Assembly: GCA_005880175.1 (NCBI GenBank)
Contig: VBJR01000395.1
Location: forward strand, 1-6,240
Reading direction: 5' to 3'
DNA from: Chloroflexota bacterium
GTDB taxonomy: Bacteria; Chloroflexota; Dormibacteria; Dormibacterales; Dormibacteraceae
DNA: 6,240 nucleotides
Positions 1 to 6,240 of this stretch are shown piece by piece. The translations under genes and the position numbers were made by a program. Every line of letters begins with the position of its first letter. The stretch's first letter is position 1. The notes under the pieces are model-generated. The model had not been told where the DNA came from. It made no database searches and was given only the letters and a program-made list of their open reading frames with translations.

Positions 1-1777
1 CGATCGCCTCGTCCATCGTCAGGTAGTCCAGCGCCGGCTGCTTGCCGGCCACGACCACGTTCACGTAGTGGCGACTGCGCAGGCAGTGGTCCGCCACCGA
101 GAGCAGGCAGTTGGCGTCGGGCGGCAGGTAGACGCGGATCACCTCCGCCCTCTTGTTGACGACGTGGTCGATGAAGCCAGGGTCCTGGTGCGAGAAGCCG
201 TTGTGGTCCTGCCGCCAGACGTGCGAGCTGAGCAGGTAGTTCAGCGACGCGATCGGCCGCCGCCAGGGGATGCCCCGCGTCACCTTCAACCACTTGGCGT
301 GCTGGTTGAACATCGAGTCCACGATATGGATGAACGCTTCGTAGCAGTTGAACAGGCCGTGCCGCCCGGTCAGCAGGTACCCCTCCAGCCAGCCCTGGCA
401 CTGGTGCTCGCTCAGGACCTCCATCACGCGGCCGTCCGGCGCCAGGTGGTCGTCGCCGGGCACCATCTCGGCCATCCACGTCCGGTCGGTGGCGTCGAGG
501 ACGGTGCCCAGCCGATTCGACACCGTCTCGTCCGGCCCGAACACGCGGAAGTCCGACGGGTTGTCGCGCATCACGTCGCGCAGGAACGCGCCCAGGACCC
601 GGGTGGCCTCGCTGGAGGTGGTCGCCGGTGCCGCGACCGGCACCGCGTAGTCGCGGAAGTCGGGCAGGCGCAGCTCGCGCAGCAGCTCGCCGCCGTTCGT
701 GTGCGGGTTGGCGCTCATCCGCCGCGCCCCGGTGGGCGGCAGCTCGCGCAGCTCGGCCACCGGCGCGCCGTCCGCGCCGAACAGCTCCTCCGGCCGGTAC
801 GAGCGCAGCCACTCCTCCAGCTGGCGGAGGTGGTCCGGCCGGCCGCGGGGGTCGGAGAGCGGCACCTGGTGGGCGCGGAACGTGCCCTCCACCGGCTGCC
901 CGTCCACCTCGCGAGGCCCGGTCCAGCCCTTCGGCGTGCGCAGGACGATCATCGGCCAGAGCGGCCGCGTCGCCGGGCCGCCGGACCGCGCCCGCAGCTG
1001 GATGCCGGCGATCTCGTCGAACACCTCGTCCAGCGCGGCCGCCATCGCCTGGTGCACCGCCTCCGGCTCCTCGCCCTCGACGAACCAGGGCCGGTGGCCG
1101 TACCCCTCCAGCAGGCACCGGAGCTCCTCCGGGGGGATGCGGGCCAGCACTGTCGGGTTGGCGATCTTGTAGCCGTTCAGGTGGAGGATGGGGAGCACGG
1201 CGCCGTCGCGGGCCGGGTCGAGGAACTTGTTCGAGTGCCAGCTCGTGGCCAGCGGCCCGGTCTCGGCCTCGCCGTCGCCGACCACGCAGCAGACCAGCAG
1301 GCCCGGGTTGTCGAACGCCGCGCCGTACGCGTGGGCCAGTGAGTAGCCGAGCTCGCCGCCCTCGTGGATGGACCCGGGCGTCTCCGGCGCCGCGTGGCTG
1401 GGGATGCCGCCCGGGAACGAGAACTGCCGGAACAGGCGGCGCATCCCGCCCGCGTCCATCGTGATCGCGGGGTAGCGCTCGGTGTACGTGCCCTCCAGGT
1501 ACGCGTTGGCGACGACGGCGGGGCCGCCGTGGCCGGGGCCGCAGACGAAGATGGCGTCCAGGTCCCGCGCCCGGATCGCCCGGTTCATGTGGACGTACAG
1601 GAAGTTGAGGCCGGGGGTGGTGCCCCAGTGCCCGAGCAGCCGGGGCTTGACGTGCTCCGGCTGCAATGGCTCTGCCAGCAGGGGGTTGTCCAGGAGGTAG
1701 ATCTGGCCGACGGACAGGTAGTTCGCGGCCCGCCAGTACGCGTCGATCCGGCGCAGCTCGTCAGGCGACAGCGTCAT
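1..1777 (-). CDS. xfp: Phosphoketolase (xylulose-5-phosphate/fructose-6-phosphate), 3' end cut by the window
   Basis: Thiamine-diphosphate enzyme of the cytoplasm that uses phosphate to split xylulose 5-phosphate (and often fructose 6-phosphate) into acetyl phosphate plus glyceraldehyde 3-phosphate (or erythrose 4-phosphate). Reading the minus strand from the ATG at 1777 gives 592 codons without a stop, running off the left edge. Visible family motifs, by residue: [10 protein letters not shown] at 50-59, GPGHGGPA at 80-87, EGGELGY at 139-145, the cofactor/magnesium-binding [19 protein letters not shown] at 167-185, LNGYKIANP at 200-208, FGPDETVSN at 413-421, [12 protein letters not shown] at 456-467 with the likely catalytic glutamate, and [19 protein letters not shown] at 517-535. 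Family members are about 790-800 residues, so roughly 200 C-terminal residues lie outside the window. The start is fixed by GGAGGA five bases upstream and by the match to family N termini. All expected motifs are intact, so it looks functional. Acetate kinase is a common neighbour of this family and may follow to the left; that is expectation only. Confidence 0.97.
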   Translation of the reverse strand, partial: MTLSPDELRRIDAYWRAANYLSVGQIYLLDNPLLAEPLQPEHVKPRLLGHWGTTPGLNFLYVHMNRAIRARDLDAIFVCGPGHGGPAVVANAYLEGTYTERYPAITMDAGGMRRLFRQFSFPGGIPSHAAPETPGSIHEGGELGYSLAHAYGAAFDNPGLLVCCVVGDGEAETGPLATSWHSNKFLDPARDGAVLPILHLNGYKIANPTVLARIPPEELRCLLEGYGHRPWFVEGEEPEAVHQAMAAALDEVFDEIAGIQLRARSGGPATRPLWPMIVLRTPKGWTGPREVDGQPVEGTFRAHQVPLSDPRGRPDHLRQLEEWLRSYRPEELFGADGAPVAELRELPPTGARRMSANPHTNGGELLRELRLPDFRDYAVPVAAPATTSSEATRVLGAFLRDVMRDNPSDFRVFGPDETVSNRLGTVLDATDRTWMAEMVPGDDHLAPDGRVMEVLSEHQCQGWLEGYLLTGRHGLFNCYEAFIHIVDSMFNQHAKWLKVTRGIPWRRPIASLNYLLSSHVWRQDHNGFSHQDPGFIDHVVNKRAEVIRVYLPPDANCLLSVADHCLRSRHYVNVVVAGKQPALDYLTMDEAI

Positions 1778-1781
1778 CGAT

Positions 1782-1787
1782 TCCTCC
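1782..1787 (-). promoter_or_regulatory. Ribosome binding site of the phosphoketolase gene
   Basis: The minus strand reads GGAGGA, ending 4 nt before the ATG at 1777 (core GGAGG with a 5-nt spacer). It is a near-perfect Shine-Dalgarno and decides the start. It contrasts with the two genes upstream, whose starts have none. Confidence 0.85.
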
Positions 1788-1801
1788 AGCGTGAGTGACT
1801 C

Positions 1802-1839
1802 GGGGCCTGGGGCTCCATCGTCGTCCAGGGCCAGGCCCC
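1802..1839 (-). terminator. GC-rich perfect hairpin between the GH25-like gene and the phosphoketolase gene; terminator or leader structure
   Basis: GGGGCCTGG at 1802-1810 is the exact reverse complement of CCAGGCCCC at 1831-1839, giving a 9-bp stem with a 20-nt loop. It lies in the 82-nt gap after the stop at 1860 and only 24 nt before the phosphoketolase ATG. No T-run follows on the minus strand, which is common for actinobacterial terminators but leaves the role open. The 24 nt left over cannot hold a full promoter, so a promoter for the phosphoketolase must overlap the hairpin or lie upstream of it. In that second case the hairpin would be in the 5' leader. Confidence 0.5.
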
Positions 1840-1859
1840 CGCGCCACCACACGCTGTTG

Positions 1860-2648
1860 TCAGATCCTGTAATAGCGAGTCACCGAGTCGTCGACCCAGA
1901 ACGCCTGGTCGACCGGGAGCCGGCCCTGCGGGCCCTGGCCCTGCGGCCCGCCCGACTCGTCCATGACGAACCAGACGCCCCCGACCCGGTTGGCGAGGAC
2001 CCACTCCGCGAACTCGCCCAGCCGGGGCGTGGCGATCGGCGTCGTGTTCCGGAACCAGTGCCCGGCCTCCCGGAACACCGGGGCGCGGCAGTGCCCGTTG
2101 AGCTCCACCACCTGGTCTGCGCCCGCCACGTACGGGCCCCACCAGTGCTGATCGGGGTCGGTCGGCTCGGGCTGGGACCCCTCCGCCGGCGCCCGGCCGG
2201 CCCACGCCGGGTCGAGCACGACGCTCTCGTCGTAGTGCCCCCCGGTCAGGCTCTCGCCGGCGAACTGGACCGCGACCGCGCCGGGCACGTCGCGGGTGCC
2301 GTCGAGCGTCGCCGCCCACCAGTCGAACGGGCGGCTGCCCATGGCCCTGCGCACGTCGGCGATCTGGCCGCGGTTGCAGTAGATCGTCGGCCGGCGCCGG
2401 CCCGGGCGGTTGAACTGGTCGGCCCAGCGCGGGCATTCGCCGGGGTCGGCGGCGCCCGGCTCCACGTCCAGGATGTCGCCCCGGTCGTCGCCCGAGATCA
2501 CGATCGAGAGCGGGACGATGGGCGATCGGAACCGGGCCCAGCCCTCGCTGGACCACACGAACTGGCCATCGCCGTAGCCGGCGACCACGTCGAGGCCGGG
2601 CAGCGGGATGTCGAACGGGTCTGTCGAGTCGCGCATGATCAGTGCCAT
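1860..2648 (-). CDS. Protein with an N-terminal GH25-like (glycoside-hydrolase-like) barrel domain, function unknown
   Basis: A 262-residue protein. The first ~145 residues resemble GH25-like/DUF1906-like barrel domains of actinobacterial and phage proteins. They show a first strand [12 protein letters not shown] (21-32), then LSIVISG (47-53), [11 protein letters not shown] (59-69) with the Asp-x-Glu pair D61/E63 found in GH25 lysozymes, PTIYCNRG (87-94), WWAATLDG (110-117) and VAVQFAGE followed by HYDESVV (137-143). By family analogy it could bind or cut a peptidoglycan-like glycan, but catalysis is unproven. Residues ~150-262 match nothing I recognise and include a Gly-Pro-Gln-rich stretch, [11 protein letters not shown] (233-243). 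There is no signal peptide or membrane segment, so export, if any, would need another route. I take ATG 2648 as the start because a possible leaderless -10 lies 7 nt upstream. A TTG at 2657 and an ATG at 2636 are alternatives, and none has a Shine-Dalgarno. It starts 63 nt after the regulator gene ends. Confidence 0.85.
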   Translation of the reverse strand: MALIMRDSTDPFDIPLPGLDVVAGYGDGQFVWSSEGWARFRSPIVPLSIVISGDDRGDILDVEPGAADPGECPRWADQFNRPGRRRPTIYCNRGQIADVRRAMGSRPFDWWAATLDGTRDVPGAVAVQFAGESLTGGHYDESVVLDPAWAGRAPAEGSQPEPTDPDQHWWGPYVAGADQVVELNGHCRAPVFREAGHWFRNTTPIATPRLGEFAEWVLANRVGGVWFVMDESGGPQGQGPQGRLPVDQAFWVDDSVTRYYRI

Positions 2649-2711
2649 GCGTGTCAACGTAGGGTTGACGCCGTGGCGCCGCCCCCCGGAGGACTACTGG
2701 TTCTGAGCCGG
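2649..2711. other. Short intergenic gap between the STAND regulator and the GH25-like gene
   Basis: This 63-nt gap holds the inverted repeat at 2653-2669 and a C-rich stretch, CCCCCCGG, near 2683-2690. I see no convincing terminator stem after the regulator stop at 2712, so read-through from the regulator gene is possible. Confidence 0.6.
2653..2669 (-). promoter_or_regulatory. Perfect 6-bp inverted repeat overlapping a possible leaderless -10 element
   Basis: The plus strand reads GTCAAC (2653-2658), spacer GTAGG, GTTGAC (2664-2669); the arms are exact reverse complements. On the minus strand the sequence TACGTT (2661-2656) fits the actinobacterial -10 pattern TAnnnT and lies 7 nt before the ATG at 2648. 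That is the spacing expected when transcription starts at the A of the start codon. No good -35 hexamer is seen about 17-18 nt further upstream. The palindrome would cover the -10 and could be an operator. The arms and spacing are observed; the promoter and operator roles are inferred. Confidence 0.4.
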
Positions 2712-4994
2712 TCACCCGGACCGGGCCAGGGCCACCGCCTCCTCCTGCGAGAGCGCGCCGCCGGCCGCCCCCGCCCGCCGCGCCGTCGTCCGGGGCAGCC
2801 GGGCCCGCAGCTCGTCCAGGTCGAGCGGGATCAGCTGCCGCACCACGGCCGACGCCGGGACGCCGGCGCGCTGCCGGAGGGCCGCCGCCGCCGCCCCGAG
2901 ACGCAGCGCCCGGGCCGCGTCGCCCCCGGCGGCGGCCACGCAGGCGATGCCCTCCAGGCACTCGACCAGGTTCGCGCTCGGGCCCAGCTCGCTGAGCAGG
3001 TCCAGGCTCGCCCGGTAGCGGCCGCCGGCGGCCGCCGGGCGGCCCCGGGCGAGCTCCATCGAGCCGAGGTTGGTCAGGGCGTTCGCCGTCTCGTACGGGT
3101 CGCCCACGTCGCGCAGGATCTCCAGCGCGGTGCCGAGGTGGGCCTCGGCGGCGCCGTGGTCGCGCAGGAGGACCGCGGCCACGCCCAGGTTGCCGTGCAG
3201 GAACCCGACGCCGCGCCGGTCGCCCGCCGGGTCCGCGAGGCCCAGGCACTGGAGGTACAGCTCGCGGGCCCGGGCCGGACGGCCCTCGCTCAGCGCCAGC
3301 GAGCCCAGGTGGTTCAGGCACAGCTGGACGCCGTCCTGGTCGCCGAGCGTCTCGAAGATCGCCAGGCTCCGCTCGATGGACCGGCTCACCACCGCCGGCT
3401 CCGCCCGCGCCCACGTCAGCTTGGCGAGCGCGATCAGCGCCAGCGCCCGCTCCCGCGTGGGCCGGTCGTCCAGGTCCACCAGGCGCTCCAGCCGGCGCCG
3501 GCCCTCGCTCCCGTGGCCGCGGATGAACCAGAACCGCTCCAGCGCGAGCGCGAACCCCAGGACGCTGTCCAGCGCGTGCTCCTCGCCGTAGTCGAGCGCG
3601 GCCCGCAGGTCGTCGTTCGCCTCTGCCAGCCGGGCGACCCACGCCACCTGCTCGCGACCGCGCAGCCGGTCCGCCGCCGGCGCCGCCCAGGCCAGGAAGT
3701 GGTCGTAGTGGCGCCGCCGGGCGGCGTCCAGCTCGCCGGCGTCCCGCAGCCGGCCCCGGGCGTGGCTCCGGATCGGCCCCAGCAGGCGGTACCGGCCGGG
3801 CGCCGGCCCGGCCACGACCAGCGACTTGTCGGCGAGCGCCGACAGCAGCCCGAGCGTGGCCGCCACGTCCTCCGACTCGCCGTGCGCCGCACATGCCGCC
3901 TCCAGCGTGAAGACGCCGCCGAACACCGCCAGCCGCCGGAACAGCCGGTGCTCCGACTCGCTCAGCAGCCCCTCGCTCCACTCGATCGCGGCCGCCATCG
4001 TCCGCTGCCGCGAGACCAGGCCGCGCGTGCCGGCCAGCGGCAGGTGGTGGCCGAGGTGGTCGCGCAGCTGGTCCACGGAGATCGGCCCGAGCTGGCCGGC
4101 GGCGAGCTCGAGCGCCAGCGGGATGCCGTCCAGCCGGCGGACGATGTCCACGACCGCCGCCGCGTTCTCGCCGGCCAGCGCGAACCCGGGGTCGGCCATC
4201 GCGGCCCGGTCCACGAACAGCCGGACCGCGTCGGCCTCCGCCGCCCGGCCCGCGGCCTCGGCCGCCGCGTCGGGCAGCGCCAGCGGGCCCAGGCGCCAGA
4301 TCAGCTCGCCGGTCACGTGCAGCGGCTCCCGGCCGGTGCAGAGCACGGTCAGCTCGGCGCAGGCGCGGAGCAGCCGCTCGGCCAGCGGCGCGCAGCCGTC
4401 CACCAGGTGCTCGACGTTGTCCAGGACGAGCAGGCGGGGCCCGGTCGCGCCCTGCGCCGCGACGACCGACAGGATCCCGTCCACCGGCCGGTCGTCGTCC
4501 ACGCGCTCGGCGCCGAGCTGGCCGGCCACGTCCGCCGCCAGCCGCTCGGGGTCGCGCAGCGGGCTCAGGTCGACGAACCAGACGCCCGCCGGGTACCGGT
4601 CCAGCAGCCCGGCCACGAGGTGGAGCGCCAGGCGCGTCTTGCCGCAGCCGCCCGCGCCCGCGATCGTCACGAGCCGCGCCGTCCGCACGAGGGACCGGAC
4701 CTCGGCCAGCTCCCGGTGCCGGCCGACGAACGTGGTCAGCGGCGCCGGCAGGTTGTCGGGGGCCGGCCGCCCGGGAACGGCGGCCGGGTCCGCGCGCCTC
4801 GTGAACCACGTCGCGATCTGGGTCCGGTTCTCCAGCCCGAGCTTGTTCCGGATCTGCAGCACGTGGTACTCGACGGTCCGCGACGACCGGAACAACCGCT
4901 TCGCGATCGCCTTGTCCGAGAGGCCGTCGGCGATCAGCGAGGCGATCTCCTGCTCGCGGACCGTCAGCTGGCTGGTGCCATGCCGTTCCGACAT
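2712..4994 (-). CDS. LuxR-type HTH / NB-ARC (STAND) ATPase / TPR-like transcriptional regulator
   Basis: A 760-residue, probably cytoplasmic, signal-transducing ATPase with a DNA-binding domain. In order: a LuxR-type helix-turn-helix at ~9-65 (LTVREQEIASLIADGLS, then RTVEYHV and KLGLENRTQIATW); a linker; an NB-ARC-like ATPase at ~88-320 with Walker A GAGGCGKT (113-120), Walker B LLVLDNVEHL (188-197), a sensor segment LTVLCTGREPL (215-225) and the GxP-type motif DGIPLALELAA (289-299); a winged-helix-like region RRLAVFGGVFTLEAA (353-367) with ADKSLVV (388-394); then alpha-helical TPR-like repeats at ~430-705. The tail EEAVALARSG matches the usual end of this AfsR/LAL-like class, though the stretch before it looks short. 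STAND proteins typically switch by nucleotide-driven oligomerisation when the repeats sense a ligand. The HTH here is N-terminal, whereas MalT-type LAL regulators carry it C-terminally. The start is firm: an in-frame TAA lies six codons upstream (5012-5010) with no start codon between. No Shine-Dalgarno is visible. Confidence 0.95.
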   Translation of the reverse strand: MSERHGTSQLTVREQEIASLIADGLSDKAIAKRLFRSSRTVEYHVLQIRNKLGLENRTQIATWFTRRADPAAVPGRPAPDNLPAPLTTFVGRHRELAEVRSLVRTARLVTIAGAGGCGKTRLALHLVAGLLDRYPAGVWFVDLSPLRDPERLAADVAGQLGAERVDDDRPVDGILSVVAAQGATGPRLLVLDNVEHLVDGCAPLAERLLRACAELTVLCTGREPLHVTGELIWRLGPLALPDAAAEAAGRAAEADAVRLFVDRAAMADPGFALAGENAAAVVDIVRRLDGIPLALELAAGQLGPISVDQLRDHLGHHLPLAGTRGLVSRQRTMAAAIEWSEGLLSESEHRLFRRLAVFGGVFTLEAACAAHGESEDVAATLGLLSALADKSLVVAGPAPGRYRLLGPIRSHARGRLRDAGELDAARRRHYDHFLAWAAPAADRLRGREQVAWVARLAEANDDLRAALDYGEEHALDSVLGFALALERFWFIRGHGSEGRRRLERLVDLDDRPTRERALALIALAKLTWARAEPAVVSRSIERSLAIFETLGDQDGVQLCLNHLGSLALSEGRPARARELYLQCLGLADPAGDRRGVGFLHGNLGVAAVLLRDHGAAEAHLGTALEILRDVGDPYETANALTNLGSMELARGRPAAAGGRYRASLDLLSELGPSANLVECLEGIACVAAAGGDAARALRLGAAAAALRQRAGVPASAVVRQLIPLDLDELRARLPRTTARRAGAAGGALSQEEAVALARSG

Positions 4995-5020
4995 CGGGTG
5001 CTGCGGCCATTAAACACCCG
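4995..5020 (-). promoter_or_regulatory. Perfect inverted repeat abutting the regulator start codon, with an AT-rich centre
   Basis: CGGGTG (4995-5000) and CACCCG (5015-5020) are exact reverse complements separated by 14 nt, so their centres are 20 nt apart, about two helical turns. The downstream arm ends at the base directly before the ATG at 4994. The spacer contains TTTAAT on the minus strand (5014-5009), a rare AT-only hexamer in this DNA and a possible weak -10 that would give a leader of only a few bases. It could be an operator for autoregulation, or an RNA hairpin hiding the start. No -35 is evident. Role inferred. Confidence 0.4.
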
Positions 5021-5044
5021 CGCCCGAGCTGCGTCCGGGGCCGT

Positions 5045-5779
5045 CTACGGCGGCAGGTGGACCCGGTCCGGCTCCTGTGTCGTCACGAGGCGCACGGCGT
5101 CCAGCCCGAACGCGCCGGTCGCCTGGAGCGGGGTCGCCGCCGCCTCGGCCTGGCCGGCGGCGCGGGTCCTGACCCGCCACCGCCCCGTGGGCACGTCCAG
5201 CACGACCACGCGGCCGCCGTGCTCGCCGATCTCCAGCGGCCCGCTCGTGTGGTCCAGGTGGTCGAACGGCGCCGGCTGCGGGCCGCGCTGGAACCAGGTG
5301 GGGAAGACGAAGTTGGCGACCAGCCAGTCCCGGCTGCCGTCCACGCGCACCGGGTACACGTCCGCATCGGACGACACCGGCGCGCACACCTGGACCGGGA
5401 CCAGCTCGCGGGTGCCGGGCGGGGCGCTGTCGTACACGGCCAGGTCGGCGTACGGGTTGGCCAGCAGCTGGAGCAGCGCCCGGCTCGCGGGCAGCGTCCA
5501 GTCCTGGCCCGGGACGGGCTCCACGATCGCCAGGGGCAGGCCGCCCACCGTCAGGTCGCGGTAGCCGCGCTCGATCAGCGCGTCCCGGTTCCCGACGATC
5601 AGGCCCCAGGCCGACCTCCGGCTGTCGATGGGGGAGACGGCCTCCAGGTGCGCCGACACGCGCCAGGCATCCGCGAAGTGGGCGTCGATCTGCGCCTGCA
5701 GCGCCTCCACGCCGCCCGCGACGTCGGCCTCGTCGACGACGCCGTCCCAGACGACGATCGCCACCTCGATCGATGCCAT
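5045..5779 (-). CDS. Protein of unknown function, relative of zincin-like hypothetical proteins, putative motif lost
   Basis: A 244-residue protein without a signal peptide or membrane segment. I do not know a named function. From memory it resembles a family of bacterial hypothetical proteins with the same order of landmarks: a first strand with WDG (11-13), DLTVGGLPLAIV (75-86), a helix before NPYADLAVYD (108-117), ELVPVQVCAPVSSDADVYPV (125-144), the hallmark NFVFPTWFQRG (156-166) and FDHLDHTSGPLEI (172-184), then TGRWRV (198-203). Relatives I recall have a zincin-like His-Glu segment (SHELLEML) where this protein has SRALLQLL (99-106). If so, the metal-binding residues are missing and this is a non-catalytic relative. 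Residues ~205-244 form an extra C-terminal stretch. The ATG at 5779 is supported by AGGAG 7 nt upstream. It lies 15 nt after the subtilase stop, which implies one transcript, perhaps translational coupling, and a shared job. A partner, substrate or inhibitor of the peptidase is possible. Confidence 0.88.
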   Translation of the reverse strand: MASIEVAIVVWDGVVDEADVAGGVEALQAQIDAHFADAWRVSAHLEAVSPIDSRRSAWGLIVGNRDALIERGYRDLTVGGLPLAIVEPVPGQDWTLPASRALLQLLANPYADLAVYDSAPPGTRELVPVQVCAPVSSDADVYPVRVDGSRDWLVANFVFPTWFQRGPQPAPFDHLDHTSGPLEIGEHGGRVVVLDVPTGRWRVRTRAAGQAEAAATPLQATGAFGLDAVRLVTTQEPDRVHLPP

Positions 5780-5786
5780 CGTTCTT

Positions 5787-5791
5787 CTCCT
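5787..5791 (-). promoter_or_regulatory. Ribosome binding site of the 244-residue protein gene
   Basis: The minus strand reads AGGAG within a purine-rich run (GAGAGGAGAAGAA), 7 nt before the ATG at 5779. It begins only a few bases after the TGA of the upstream peptidase, so a ribosome finishing the peptidase would already be close to it. Confidence 0.8.
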
Positions 5792-5794
5792 CTC

Positions 5795-6240
5795 TCAGTC
5801 CTTCGGTCCCGGCAGGGACCGCACCAGGCCGGCGACGTCGATCAGGCCGGCCCCCGTCGCCGCGTCCGGGCCGGGCCCGGCGAGGTCGCCCGTCGCGCTG
5901 GCCCCCGTGGAGACGTCGCGCACGTGCGCCGCCAGCAGCGCCCTGACCTCCGCCGGCGAGAGCTCGGGCCGCAGCTGCAGCGCCAGCGCCGCGGCCCCCG
6001 CCACCTGGGGCGCGGCGGACGACGTGCCGCTGAGCAGCGCCCAACCGTCGTCCGGCGCGGTCCCGTCCGCCGGGGCGCCGCCCGCGCCGGGCGCCGCCAG
6101 CTCGCGGTCGAGGTCGGAGCCGGGCGCGACCGGCAGCATCAGGAGCGGCGCGCGGCCGCCGACGTCCTGGCCCACGAGGCCGCACACGTCGGGGACGTGC
6201 CGGCCCGGGAACAGCGTGCTGTCGAAGCTGGACGCGTGGT
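5795..6240 (-). CDS. Subtilisin-family (S8) serine peptidase, C-terminal part; 5' end outside the window
   Basis: The reading frame enters from the right edge and ends at a TGA (5797-5795), giving the last 147 residues. The nucleophile motif GTSSAAPQVAGAAAL, the Gly-Thr-Ser-x-Ala-x-Pro signature of the S8 family, is at fragment residues ~71-85. Before it come FPGRHVPDVCGLVGQ and LLMLPVAPGSDLDRELAA, typical of the region just ahead of the catalytic serine. After it are the usual closing helix PELSPAEVRALLAAHV and the terminal ATGAGLIDVAGLV segment. The catalytic Asp and His would lie upstream, outside the window, so activity and any signal peptide or prodomain cannot be judged. A GTG at 6187 is an internal codon, not the start, because subtilase-like sequence continues upstream of it to the edge. 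No extra C-terminal domain follows the peptidase domain. It is co-directional and tightly linked to the 244-residue gene. Confidence 0.93.
   Translation of the reverse strand, partial: HASSFDSTLFPGRHVPDVCGLVGQDVGGRAPLLMLPVAPGSDLDRELAAPGAGGAPADGTAPDDGWALLSGTSSAAPQVAGAAALALQLRPELSPAEVRALLAAHVRDVSTGASATGDLAGPGPDAATGAGLIDVAGLVRSLPGPKD

Noticed and set aside
68..1342. A plus-strand open frame of 424 codons in the left part
   Set aside because: It is exactly antisense to the phosphoketolase, whose motifs are continuous through this region; the translation is low-complexity.
2655..2657. TTG as start of the GH25-like protein (three residues longer)
   Set aside because: It has no Shine-Dalgarno and lies inside the palindrome and candidate -10; the ATG at 2648 fits a leaderless start better. 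Not fully excluded.
2652..2657. TTGACA on the minus strand as a -35 box
   Set aside because: It is a perfect hexamer, but no -10-like sequence occurs 16-18 nt downstream, and that region is already coding. It is better explained as part of the palindrome.
1774..5010. A minus-strand frame of 1078 codons starting at the ATG at 5010
   Set aside because: It overlaps the STAND regulator and the GH25-like gene in another frame, is Arg/Gly/Pro/Ala-rich without domains, and its ATG has no ribosome binding site. The overlapping frames hold intact Walker and HTH motifs.
5021..5044. Possible terminator after the 244-residue gene
   Set aside because: Only a 4-bp GCCC/GGGC pairing is visible with no T-run, too weak to call; read-through into the regulator gene remains possible.
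1791..5564. A plus-strand open frame of 1257 codons spanning several genes
   Set aside because: It is antisense to three genes with clear domains and is an Arg/Pro/Ala-rich low-complexity translation with no recognisable motif. Such long frames are a by-product of the extreme GC content.
6185..6187. GTG as the start of the S8 peptidase frame
   Set aside because: The frame continues upstream to the window edge with subtilase-like sequence (FPGRHVPD), so this codon is internal.

Overview
The window is very GC-rich DNA with a strong G/C bias at third codon positions. That base composition, an actinobacterial-style LuxR-HTH/STAND ATPase regulator and a phosphoketolase point to a high-GC actinomycete. 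The genus cannot be told from this sequence. All five genes I support lie on the minus strand, so transcription runs from the right edge to the left edge. No RNA gene, insertion sequence, CRISPR array or attachment site was seen.

Layout in the direction of transcription. (1) 6240-5795: the C-terminal part of a subtilisin-family (S8) serine peptidase with its catalytic-serine motif; its start lies outside the window. (2) 5779-5045: a 244-residue protein of unknown function, 15 nt after the peptidase stop and behind a good Shine-Dalgarno, so almost certainly co-transcribed with it. It looks like a relative of hypothetical proteins that carry a zincin-like His-Glu motif, but that motif appears to be lost here. 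(3) 4994-2712: a 760-residue regulator with a LuxR-type helix-turn-helix at its N terminus, then an NB-ARC/STAND ATPase and a TPR-like helical tail. A perfect 6-bp inverted repeat ends directly at its start codon. (4) 2648-1860: a 262-residue protein with a GH25-like barrel domain, no signal peptide and an unrecognised C-terminal region. Its start has no Shine-Dalgarno, but a possible leaderless -10 element sits inside a 6-bp palindrome. (5) 1777-1: a xylulose-5-phosphate/fructose-6-phosphate phosphoketolase with a strong Shine-Dalgarno, cut by the left edge after 592 codons. A 9-bp perfect GC hairpin lies between genes 4 and 5.

How they may work together. The peptidase and the 244-residue protein form a pair. 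The STAND regulator is positioned to control itself or its neighbours through the two inverted repeats, but nothing in the sequence proves this. The phosphoketolase is ordinary central carbon metabolism (acetyl phosphate production) and is probably a separate unit. The most interesting part is the peptidase / degenerate zincin-like protein / STAND regulator stretch with its unusual start regions. I found no clear evidence of a wholly new system.
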